Made by a program: the position numbers and the translations under genes. From Rotaria socialis (taxonomy: Eukaryota > Rotifera > Eurotatoria > Philodinida > Philodinidae): a stretch of 64,000 nt of DNA. The notes under the pieces are model-generated. The model saw only the letters and a program-made list of their open reading frames with translations, had not been told where the DNA came from and made no database searches. Location of the stretch: positions 1 through 64,000 of the forward strand of contig CAJNYU010000533.1 in assembly GCA_905331475.1 (NCBI GenBank), given 5' to 3'. Shown piece after piece: positions 45,888 through 56,150 of the stretch (position 1 is the stretch's first letter; every line of letters begins with the position of its first letter).

Positions 45888-48250
45888 ACTTTCAGGATGC
45901 TCAATCTCAATGGGAAACAAATTGACGACGAGGCCTTACAACATGTGGCTAGTATTCTAGCAGACCATAAAGTAATACAATTTTATAGTATTCAATCTAC
46001 AAAAATCCATTCCATAGACATTGATAGAATTTAATCTAAGTAACAATCACATCGGCCATAAAGGAGCTCGACATCTAGCGAGAGCTCTGCGCAATAATCA
46101 AGTAATATTCGCTTACTTTATGATATTCTGTGCCATCTTTGCTTTCTTTCTCTCTATCTCACCATCAGACACTCACAAAACTGAACCTTCTAAACAATAG
46201 CATTGGAGATATAGGAGCTCAATATTTGGCTGAGGCAATACACACAAATAAGGTAATAACAGATGATTGTATTTCTGTAAAACAGATTAAAAGTTTCTAG
46301 GAACAAAACAAACTAAATGATTTACTAATGCGAGTCAAACCATGGGATGCACGAATCCTTCCTGAGACACTGCGAACTAATCAAGTAGAACTATTTATAT
46401 GCCCACTAATATGTTTCTACCTAGAATGTAAGCATTCCCATATATAGACATTGACAACGCTAAACCTTTCCAGCAATTACATTGGACCTTCAGGTGTGAT
46501 GCATCTTGCAGGAGCACTAGGGATTAATCAGGTAGCAGTATCATTTAAAGTTTTAAACAGATACGTCAATTTTATCTTTGACTCTCGTTTCACATAGACA
46601 TTGACAACATTAAAACTCAAGAAAAATCACATTGGTGATACAGGGCTACAGTATCTTGCAGAAGCACTACGAAGTAATCAAGTAAAGTGCTGTCTAGATT
46701 CACCAGAAAGCTTCTTATTTACCGACACTTTCATTCTACTTAGACATTGACAACGCTTGGTCTTTCACGCAATACCATTGGTAATGCAGGAGTACAATAT
46801 CTTGCAGCTGCACTAGAAAAGAATCAAGTAACAATCTGTAGGATGTCATGCGAATACTTCATCTATATATATATTCGTATTCTCGACTCGGCTAGGCATT
46901 AAAAAACCTTAGTATTTCCTACAATGACATTGAAGATGCAGGAGTACAGTATCTTGCAGAGGCATTGCAAGGCAATCAGGTAAAGTCGCTTGGAAATCCT
47001 TTTTTTAATCTAATTTTGCTGTAGTGACGCATAGACATTGACAAGACTGAATCTTCGAGAAAATCATATTTGCCATAGAGGAGCACAGAATCTCGCAGAA
47101 GCACTACAAAATAATCGGGTAATCTCCTTTAGATATAATGAAAATCGTTGAAACCTATATAGTCATTCGTTTTTCATAGGCGTTGGACACACTACAACTC
47201 GAAACGAACCAAATTGGTGATAAGGGGGTGCAACATTTTGCAGAAGCACTAAGAACTAATCGGGTAATATCAATTTAAAGGATTTGCAAAATCATCGTAT
47301 CGTTCTTTTCCGTCTCATCACATAGGTCCTTAAGTTATTAGATCTTTCATGCAATAATATTGGTGTTGCAGGAGCACAGTATCTCGCACGAGCTTTAGAG
47401 AATAATAAAGTAATGTAGTGTCAAGTGTCACGTAAATACTCAAATCTATCAAGATTTTTGTTACCCTTATGTTAGATATTGGCAAAATTGAGTCTCCGGA
47501 ACAATCTTATTGGTGATTTGGGATTGCAATATCTCGCAGAAGGCCTACATAATAACCGGGTAAAATTATTTCAAACAAAAAGGAAAATCATTTCAATCGA
47601 TTCTTGTTTTGTACAGAGCTTGATAACCCTAGAACTTAACTCGAATAATATTGGCGATAGTGGACTAAAATATCTCGCAGAAGCATTACTGAACAATCAG
47701 GTAAAGTCGTTTCAATCGCTATGAACATCGTGCGAAGCTATCTTCGGTTGACTTTCTTGCAGGCATTGACAACACTCGATCTTAGTGAAAATCGCATTTG
47801 CGACGAAGGGGTACAATATCTTGCAGATGCACTACGAAATAATCAGGTAATACGAATTAGAATGTTTTGCTAAATTTGCATAGCCATTTCTGTCATTGCT
47901 TCATATAGAAATTGATAACATTGGATCTTCGAAAGAATAGCATTGGCCCTTCAGGAGTACAATATCTCGCAGAAGCACTGCGAAATAATCAGGTAGTTAT
48001 GTTGCAAATAATATCTGTTTCTATCATTTATCTGCATATGTTTGCGGGCATTTCACAGACATTGACCACAGCGGAACTCGACTGGAATCAACGTGGTCAC
48101 CCAGGAGTACAATATCTTGCCGAAGTACTACGGAATAATCAGGTAATACATATTGCTCGATTGAATGCTACGAGAATAATTCAAATATCTTTTTATCGTT
48201 ATTTCATATAGACGCTGAAAGCACTGCTTCACGAAGATTCATCGATATAA
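45888..48250 (+). CDS. RI-type leucine-rich-repeat protein, 16 repeat exons, 5' end missing
   Basis: Sixteen exons of exactly 84 nt begin at 45888, 46018, 46169, 46301, 46448, 46598, 46744, 46896, 47035, 47180, 47326, 47476, 47617, 47763, 47909 and 48059. All are phase 0, each encoding one 28-residue LRR of the form TLTTL.L..N.IG..GAQYLAEAL..NQ. A short terminal exon (48212-48250) ends TLKALLHEDSSI. Introns are about 46-69 nt. The repeat is the ribonuclease-inhibitor/NLRC3 type. No NACHT, death-fold or signal sequence is seen upstream, and the first exon starts after an acceptor without a recognised initiation exon. The fourth repeat (46301-46384) has lost the consensus but keeps length and frame. 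It is either a truncated NLR-like gene or an LRR-only protein. Confidence 0.8.
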
Positions 48251-49530
48251 TCATCCATTGTGCTCGTTTTTGAGTTATTTCTTGCATCTTTTTTAAATCG
48301 GCATAAAGAAAGTTAGCTTTTACGAAAGAATGTAATTCAAGATGTACTCAAATACAGCATGAAAATTAATAATACAATCGTGGGATTCCAACGTGGGTGT
48401 GGCGTCTGCAGGAATACTTCTTCGCTTCACTAACACACACACCGGGCTTATCATATGACTGTTAAAATAAGACTCAAGACATCAGTAAATGATTACTTAA
48501 GATATAAGCAAATTCGATCAAGACTATTTGGCTCTGTTATTCGTACTTTTTCTACAGATCACTCTTATTACCCGTTGATTCCGCTGCTTTTGTAGAACAT
48601 GAAATATAAACAAAATGAGCTTGCGGAGGCCCTATGATAGGCAATATGGCGCCATCTACATATTTAGTCAAAATCGTAATGTTGCTTGATGAATCTTGAT
48701 TTTGTTGGGAAAATTGACAAAAAATCATCAGTTTTTGCCGATATACCATGATTTTGATGACAGGGGATATAGCTAATAGAGTAAGTTCAATGAATATCCG
48801 GAAATGTAGTCCTTGTTGCCCGGAGAAAGTTATATACGTTAGCAGAGCAATCTACTTTACTCAATATAATTGCGACAGGTAGAAAGAAAATGATTTTCAT
48901 AGACATTTTGTTTTCAATGCTTCTTTGAGAATTGATTTTCCTCTCTATGTATTCAATTACTTTGTCACATACGATTAATCATAATATTGAATCAGGATGT
49001 AGCTCTTCAAACTCAATTTAGAGCATCTCCTAATGACGATACAACTGTTGTTTCTACAAAAAATAATTCATTTTGATCATGGCAAACACTTTACAACATA
49101 TGTTGGGTATATGCAAGGATTAAGTTTTACACGTTACGGCTAACTCACAAGGTTAAGTGTGGCATCGAAAAGAAAACGTTTCGAAAACTAGAACAAAATT
49201 TTACTTAAGCATTTGAAACTTGATACTTTTCGATGTCTTAAGTTTATGATCTGTACAATTTCTAATACTTAACTGAATATATTTGTTAACGACAGACAAA
49301 GAATAGAGAATTTTTTCTCGTCAATGTAATCATAGGACCACCTACTGGTTGAGAAGTGCTGAGTGACGAGTTTTTTATTATTATTTTGATATATAAAAGC
49401 GAACAGTATAAAATATTACTCAACATGACATCAACAAGAAAAGAAAAGCTTTGTAAAAATCATAGAAAAGTAACATTTAATTATACGCTACAACCAATAT
49501 CGAATTTGATATAGTCACACTAACTTCGAC
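48251..49530. other. Noncoding stretch
   Basis: No exon is supported. GATATATAAAAG at 49389-49398 is a possible TATA box for the gene starting at 49531. Confidence 0.45.
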
Positions 49531-50721
49531 ATGCATTATCCTAGTATTGCTCAGCCGACAGCTATCGGAACATGGCCGAATCCCTACCCGGTCAGCACTC
49601 AACAGCAAGCAATACCAACTGTATATTATCAAATGCCCACAACAACGGTTCCCATCATAACAAAACCTGAAGTTCTTGTTTCACAACAACAAATACCTAC
49701 TGTTTACTATCAAACGCCGTCACTTAATTTTCCTTCTAATCCACCTACGATAAGTTCTCAAGTCAATATACCACAGCAACAGCCTCAGACTACTTCGACA
49801 ACAACAATAAAAACAACTCGAACTCTTCATCCAACAGCAGACAGCAATACAGTTGCCGAAGAAACAAGTACTACATCCACTGTTACTAAACCTGAAATAC
49901 CGGCAACACAAGCATTTGTTACTTCAGCAAGTGCAAGTGTTCCACAAGTAACAACAAGTAGACGTCCACCAACAGTTGAAACGACTACGACTGATGAAAG
50001 ACCACAAATTCGAACTCGTCGTCTTCGCACTCTTTCAACATCAACTTGTTCCGATAGTTCGACAACTTTTTCACAGTCTACAATTACCCCGCAGCCTCAA
50101 AATATACTCCAGCCGACTGTTCTTCCACCGCAAATACCTATTCAAACAGCAAACATTGCGCCTATGCGTCGTGTAATACATCATGCACATCATCCGCCAC
50201 GTACACCTAGCGGTTATTATTCATCGGACCTTGACTATGGAAAACGACGAGTTTACAAAACAGATTATAAATATCGTCATTATTATTGTTGCAATTGGTG
50301 TAAAGGTCGTTGCGATTTACGTAATCGTTCGTATGGTTGTTGTGAATGGTTTTATGGATGCCCTCTATGGGGATTGATTTTCTGTGGATTAGTGTTTCTT
50401 GGATTGCTCGTACTATTTTTTACTCTATTTGGTTTACAACCATCGATTAATTCCGCACGTCGTTCTGACACGGCCCAAACAGTTTTATTGAATCGTACAG
50501 AAATCATTTATGGATTTTACAAACTCTGTGGTTACCAAATCAATGCTGCATCAGGTACACCAACCACACTTATTCTATGTAATACTACCGCAACAACATC
50601 AACTGCACGCATACAATTGTCACCATTCTATACTGTAATAAGTGGAACAAATAGTTATTCTTTTAGTAAAATAGTCATTTTTCTTTTGATACTTATTCTT
50701 TTTGAACGTTTCCGCATTTAA
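49531..50721 (+). CDS. Low-complexity S/T/P/Q-rich single-pass membrane protein
   Basis: Residues 1-210 are Pro/Gln/Thr/Ser-rich with two copies of an (A/Q)IPTVYYQ phrase, Thr runs and dibasic RTRRLR. Residues about 245-285 are Tyr- and Cys-rich (HYYCCNWCKGRCDL, YGCCEWFYGCP), likely palmitoylated or metal-binding. Then comes a strong membrane segment (WGLIFCGLVFLGLLVLFFTL) and a C-terminal domain with NRTEIIYGFYKLCGYQINA and several N-glycosylation sites. That suggests type II topology. The end (IVIFLLILILFERFRI) may be a second hydrophobic tail or intron read-through. Overlapping ORFs on both strands are shadows. Family not recognised. Confidence 0.7.
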   Translation: MHYPSIAQPTAIGTWPNPYPVSTQQQAIPTVYYQMPTTTVPIITKPEVLVSQQQIPTVYYQTPSLNFPSNPPTISSQVNIPQQQPQTTSTTTIKTTRTLHPTADSNTVAEETSTTSTVTKPEIPATQAFVTSASASVPQVTTSRRPPTVETTTTDERPQIRTRRLRTLSTSTCSDSSTTFSQSTITPQPQNILQPTVLPPQIPIQTANIAPMRRVIHHAHHPPRTPSGYYSSDLDYGKRRVYKTDYKYRHYYCCNWCKGRCDLRNRSYGCCEWFYGCPLWGLIFCGLVFLGLLVLFFTLFGLQPSINSARRSDTAQTVLLNRTEIIYGFYKLCGYQINAASGTPTTLILCNTTATTSTARIQLSPFYTVISGTNSYSFSKIVIFLLILILFERFRI

Positions 50722-51334
50722 TAGCAATTCTTGAAATAATTACTTCTTTTGTATCCTGAACGTATTGACGTAGGTCTTGTGCTCGGTTACATTTGCTCTA
50801 GGACTTCCTAAACTTGAATTTAAAAATATCTTAAATCTTATTTTTTTGGTAGGCTACAAAATTCTAATTCTTATAAAAACGCGACGTCGTCTGACAAATA
50901 TGTCTCTCATCCGGAAACCTTTTAATTTCCGAATTACTCAAATATATATATATATATTGGTAAACGTACACCCTAGAAAGATATACTTGCAAAGGTACTT
51001 TGTTTTTTGAAAATAATTTACCATTGAAGATGAAGTAGATAATCTTGAAACTCAAAGAAATGACGATACATTTTTAAAAAATGCTTCGCCTGTGTGACAA
51101 AGCAATTGGTTATTGACGATGACAGAAAGAGTACAGAGCGTGCAAAAACAAAAATAAGGCTCTCTGCAAATATATATTTACCCGCAAAATATTTGAATTA
51201 CTACCTACGCAAGCGAAGAACTGTTATTGCATTACCTACCTTTATGAGTAGCGGTATGTGCGCATCAAATGTCATTTATAAGCGTGCGTTGTTTTCAAGT
51301 TTGATATTTATTTTTTATGAATTGATCTATCGGC
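50722..51334. other. Noncoding stretch
   Basis: No exon is supported. Short ORFs overlap on both strands around an (AT)n run at 50941-50957. Confidence 0.45.
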
Positions 51335-51925
51335 ATGGCAAACAATGCTTCGAATGCAGATGCTAATAAAACCAAGCGTGCGTTGCTCGTAGTCGATATT
51401 CAAAATGACTATTTTCCTGGTGGCTTATGGGCATTGTGCGATATGGATGCCGCAGCTGACAAGGCAGCTCGTGTTCTCGCAGCTGCTCGTGCCGCTGGTG
51501 ATCTTGTTGTTCATATTCGTCACGAGTTCACCACCGCCGATGCACCATTTTTTAAGCCAGAGTCTCTTGGCGCTCAGATTCATCCAAAAGCGCAGAACTT
51601 AAAAGACGAATTTGTTGTGGTTAAACGTTACACCAATTCTTATCGAGAAACCAACCTAAAGGAAATATTAGATCGTCATGGTGTTAAACAGGTAGTTATT
51701 TGCGGTGCTATGAGCCAGAACTGTATCGATGCCGTGACTCGCGCTTCCTTTGACTTCGGATATGAATGTGTCGTTATTCACGATGCTTGTGCTACTCGTG
51801 ACCTGGAATTCAATGGGATACAAATTCCAGCTAAATATGTACATGCTGCATTCATGGCTGCACTTCAATTTGCCTATGCCAAGACTGTCTCCACAGATGA
51901 ATATCTTGCTGGCGGAAAAAAATAA
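51335..51925 (+). CDS. Isochorismatase-family cysteine hydrolase (nicotinamidase-like)
   Basis: Intact, intronless, 196 residues. The catalytic triad of the family is visible: D21 in VVDIQNDYFPGG, K97 in VVVKRYTNSY and C130 in CGAMSQNCIDAVTRA. This group hydrolyses amide or vinyl-ether bonds; the nearest relatives by pattern are bacterial stand-alone cysteine hydrolases, not classic PncA, because the metal-binding His/Asp set is not clear. The sequence is Ala-rich and visibly more GC-rich than its flanks, suggesting horizontal transfer from bacteria. The start at 51335 follows GGC and fits the family. An AATAAA overlaps the stop. Substrate not assignable. Confidence 0.88.
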   Translation: MANNASNADANKTKRALLVVDIQNDYFPGGLWALCDMDAAADKAARVLAAARAAGDLVVHIRHEFTTADAPFFKPESLGAQIHPKAQNLKDEFVVVKRYTNSYRETNLKEILDRHGVKQVVICGAMSQNCIDAVTRASFDFGYECVVIHDACATRDLEFNGIQIPAKYVHAAFMAALQFAYAKTVSTDEYLAGGKK

Positions 51926-52526
51926 AGCCTATAATTCAATCTTCCGACATATTTTCAAGTTACAACATTTTTTAGATATTTTCCTGTCTTGATTTTTGAA
52001 TTCTTGGTTTTAAAGTTTATAATTATTATTAATGAAGATAATAACTATATGACATTTTTCTGCTAAATGCTCATGAATCAATTAGGATTTTGAAAAGAAT
52101 ACAATTGTTTCTTCTTTTATTCATGGCAATAGAGCGAAAGATGTCAAGCAAACGAATGGGTTAGTCTAGTTCAATGCATGTTTACTTTTAGATAGAAATT
52201 GAACTTTTGTTAAGATAGTCATCAAATACACAATGAATACCAAAAGGATAAAAAAACAACATCTAAAAGGAAGCAGTTCTTTGTGACAAATAACCTGGGC
52301 ATTCTGATTAGAAGATAGAGCTCTCTGGCATTCAAGTATTGACTTTGAGTTGACTTAAGTGAAATGAATAGATAGAAAAGAAAATTAGCCTGGAATTTAT
52401 TATCAAGTCCGTTTAAATGTGCTTAACAAAATTGTTACTTGCGCATGTCTAAGAAAATGACGTCGATCTTTTCTATGGAGAGTATAATAATGGTGAGATT
52501 GATTTTTTACATCTATTAATGCTTAG
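51926..52526. other. Noncoding stretch
   Basis: AT-rich spacer between the hydrolase and the hAT derivative. Nothing is supported. Confidence 0.5.
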
Positions 52527-52534
52527 ATACAATC

Positions 52535-53474
52535 CAGGGTTGCCAGCCGTACCGCATTTGAGCCTTTTGTACCTCTGAGGTACGCATTTTGTACCCCATC
52601 TGCATTTTTCAATGTTACGACTACTATCATCCATATTTTGGTTGAAACTAAGAAAATTTCTGTCTCTTTATTCGACATTTACTATTGATAAAGATGTGAA
52701 GCGTCAATTATAATGGTTGGGTGCTAATGGTCATCTTTATGAAGAATTCAACAATGACATATGCAACGAGTCCCATGATGAAGATAATCTCATTCACAAA
52801 CTGACGACCGAAAATCATGAAAGAGAAGTGGAATTTCGGCCTGATCAATTTTGGGCTTTTCTTTTTGTAAAGTCGAAACCAATGTGTATTGAAATGTACA
52901 AAATTATTTCTTATGTGTACTCAATTCCTTGCTCGAATGCATTTGTTGAAGGCGTTTTTAATCAAAGAAAAAGCGCATGGACAGCCAGTCGTAATTTGAC
53001 AGTGAATGAAACGATAGCTGCTGAATTGAAAATCAGATTTAATAGTACTATGACATGTGAAGATTTTTTTCTTTTGCTCAAACACAACCGCAACTGATAA
53101 AGTGTGGCAAAAAGCAACAAAAATACAGTTTCGAAAAAAGGCTGCAACAGTTAGTGTAAATATAAATCGAGAAGGTTCACTTTGAGTAAGCATTGTTTTA
53201 TTATGATTGAATTGAATATATGTATGACAAAATGAAATTTTATTGTGAACATATTTATTAGAAAATAAAGATTTCAATTTGAAAGCTAGACTTTATAGTA
53301 AAACGAAAAACTGAGAATGCCCCTTCCTGATTGAAAATAGTTTTCGAAATTGATTTCCGCAGTCGATGATCAGTGTGAAAGATGTAAACTGCGTACCTCA
53401 TGAATGTACCCCATTTACAACTGAGTTGTACCTAACGTGTACTCCATTTGGGACCTGAACAGCTGGCAACCCTG
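52535..53474 (+). mobile_element. Internally deleted hAT element keeping the transposase C-terminus
   Basis: Ends CAGGGTTGCCAGCCGTACC and, inverted, CAGGGTTGCCAGCTGTTC are flanked by identical 8-mers ATACAATC (52527-52534 and 53475-53482). The subterminal regions carry several TACC/GTAC motifs in both orientations. One coding remnant remains inside. The span is 940 bp, much shorter than an autonomous hAT. Confidence 0.95.
52717..53097 (+). pseudogene. hAT transposase C-terminal fragment (dimerisation region)
   Basis: The frame encodes the hATC dimerisation signature (YSIPCSNAFVEGVF, then SAWTASRNLTVNETIAAELK). The catalytic core and zinc finger are absent, so this is a remnant within the deletion derivative. 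It represents a different hAT lineage from the element at 20512, whose preserved parts do not overlap with this one. Confidence 0.85.
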
Positions 53475-53482
53475 ATACAATC

Positions 53483-53928
53483 GTTGATGAAGTAGACTTG
53501 TATGAATTTCATAACGATCGATTTTGATTGGCTGGTCGATAGACTGATTCGTCTAGTGTATGACATATCCACTTGCCCATTAAGCGTTAATTAGTTCCTT
53601 GTAAACAAATTTTATTTACAGATTGTAGAAAGATATCAACTGAAGAAATAGGTACAATTAAAATAATCAAACGAGTAACAGTCACGAAATTTCTATTGGC
53701 TATTACTAAAATTACTCTTGCAAAAAAAGAAACTGAAATTATTTCAATAAATGAAAGATTCCGATCGCTAATTATAATAATTTCCAGTACGATCTTTTCC
53801 CTCTAAATCAAAATCAAAATAATCTGTCGTATCTACAAGCGGCGAAAGAAAATATAAAGCGGTCTTCGCATCGAAGAATTATTTGTAAATAAAATAAACT
53901 GATGAATTAAAAAACAAGTTTTTACATT
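53483..53928. other. Noncoding stretch
   Basis: Nothing is supported on either strand. Confidence 0.5.
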
Positions 53929-54264
53929 CTACATCGATGATTTTTCAGATATAGAATGAACATGTTGTATTGTGGCTGTTCGTAGAATTGAAATTCTTGC
54001 AGTTTCAGTTTCATGTACAATGTCCTCATCGTATTCCTCTTCAATATTATATGCCTCATTGTCATGTACAGTAGTATCGATAACATTGACAGTTTTATCT
54101 GGTTCATAGCGCGTACGAATAGCGCACCAGAGTACACTTACATGACACGCTACAAGAACGATAGCCACTAGGACCACCATTAAAATAGTAGCTCGGTGAT
54201 CGACTGAAGCAGAGCCATAACTTGTTAGACAAATATTACATGGCATATCATCCGTCACATTCAT
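53929..54264 (-). CDS. Small single-pass membrane protein, 111 aa
   Basis: MNVTDDMPCNICLTSYG gives a short N-terminal part with an N-glycosylation site and a CNIC motif. A clear membrane segment follows at residues about 27-48 (ILMVVLVAIVLVACHVSVLW). The tail is acidic (YNIEEEYDEDIVHETETAR). This suggests an outside-N type III protein with a cytosolic tail. The frame is complete with an ATG at 54264 and stop at 53929-53931, and no intron is needed. The overlapping minus-strand frame (53922-54137) is a shadow. Family unknown. Confidence 0.6.
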   Translation of the reverse strand: MNVTDDMPCNICLTSYGSASVDHRATILMVVLVAIVLVACHVSVLWCAIRTRYEPDKTVNVIDTTVHDNEAYNIEEEYDEDIVHETETARISILRTATIQHVHSISEKSSM

Positions 54265-54469
54265 GATATTTCGTATAACTGATTACGTACGTCAGAATAG
54301 GAAAAAGTATACAAGAAAAACAACGAAGATTTCAAACGCATTCTCTAAATAGAATGCATGCTTGTGAATAATTATTTATATCGATGTAACATTCATGACG
54401 AGAGAGAGAAGGTGATCAAAACAAATGAAGAGAAGCACAACGGAAAAAATATTTGTGTGTTTTTTTATA

Positions 54470-56036
54470 CAGGGGTGGCAAAATTGTAGCCCCCCGCCCT
54501 ATATCCCACACAAAAAAATTAACTTTTTGTTTTCCATGTGAGCCTATTTATTGATTTGATATAATTATTCAACAGATCTATATATGTGATGCATTAAGAT
54601 GTGATTACTGCTTTTGCTCTTCTCTGATATACGTGCAGAAATGAAGAGGAGGAGAGCGATGCTGTGGCACAATTATAGACCTACGAGCGAAAAATCCATA
54701 TTTTCCTCGTTGAAAGCACATATAATCTTCAACTTTGATATAGTATCACATTACTATTTGCAATCTATCGTTCCTGCTGTATTTGGCGTCTGATTAGGTT
54801 AAAATCTCCTGATTTTCGGCATTTCCTAGTCTTATTCAGTCAAGAGATTATATTTTCACGATCCCTTGTCAAATGGAAACTTAGGAACTAGAAGTAACGT
54901 CTCGAACTAACCCCATTAGAGTCGAAATCATGCCAAAAGAAATGAATTTCAAAAGAATTTCCCGTCAAAAATCAAGTACGCTCTTGTTTTTGTAAAAAAT
55001 TCCACAGAAAACTCTAGAGTATGGGCATCATGCTAACTCAAAAACTAAAACAAGCCGCATAGCTGAAAAGGGCGCATCTTGCTCTACTTGAAACAGTCAA
55101 AACTTTCTTTAAAACGTTAGAACTTTACATATGATATTAACTAATTGCCATAGTATACTGAAAATGGAGATAAACAAAATCCGTTGCCCGCGCTTCATCA
55201 CAACGTTTAAATTAATTTCTCTCACTTTCAGAGTAGAATACATATTCACTATTAACAAAAAATACGTCAATTCTGTCTGACTTCCCTATGGATTATTCTA
55301 GTGACGCTGCATTGGCAAGAGTCATTTTCACTATGCTACGGCAATTAGTAAATATCATATATGTCAAGTTCTAACGTTTTTAAGAAAGTTTCCTTCAAAT
55401 AAATTTTGACTGCTTCAAGTAGAGCAAGATGTGCCCTTTTCAGCTATGCGGCTTGTTTTAGTTTTTGAGTTAGCATGATGCCCATACTCTAGAGTTTTCT
55501 GTGGAATTTTTTACAAAAACAAGAGCGTACTTGATTTTTGACGGGAAATTCTTTTGAAATTCATTTCTTTTGGCATGATTTCGACTCTAATGGGGTTAGT
55601 TCGAGACGTTACTTCTAGTTCCTAAGTTTCCATTTGACAAGGGATCGTGAAAATATAATCTCTTGACTGAATAAGACTAGGAAATGCCGAAAATCAGGAG
55701 ATTTTAACCTAATCAGACGCCAAATACAGCAGGAACGATAGATTGCAAATAGTAATGTGATACTATATCAAAGTTGAAGATTATATGTGCTTTCAACGAG
55801 GAAAATATGGATTTTTCGCTCGTAGGTCTATAATTGTGCCACAGCATCGCTCTCCTCCTCTTCATTTCTGCACGTATATCAGAGAAGAGCAAAAGCAGTA
55901 ATCACATCTTAATGCATCACATATATAGATCTGTTGAATGATTATATCAAATCAATGAATAGGCTCACAATGAAAACAAAAAGTTAATTTTTTTGTGTGG
56001 GATATAGGGCGGGGGGCTACAATTTTGCCATCCCTG
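54470..56036. mobile_element. Giant hAT-like foldback element (1567 bp)
   Basis: The two ends (CAGGGGTGGCAAAATTGTAG and, inverted, CAGGGATGGCAAAATTGTAG) start inverted arms of about 700 bp each that are almost identical by eye. The loop of about 160 bp lies near 55170-55330. It has no protein-coding frame. The terminus fits the CAGGG class of hAT ends, but flanking 8-mers do not match clearly (TTTTTATA and TCTGTTTT), so the family is inferred. It lies between the small membrane protein and the secreted precursor gene. Confidence 0.8.
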
Positions 56037-56150
56037 TCTGTTTTATGATCATGGCATGGAAAGAGAATACACAAACTATTTATATTTTAGTTTCCTTTAT
56101 TTCGGTTGTTGTTTTTTCTTCAAAATAATGATTGAAAGCGTAACTATTCG

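Noticed and set aside
49720..50377. Several ORFs overlapping the low-complexity membrane protein
   Set aside because: Shadow frames of a Thr/Pro/Gln-rich coding region.
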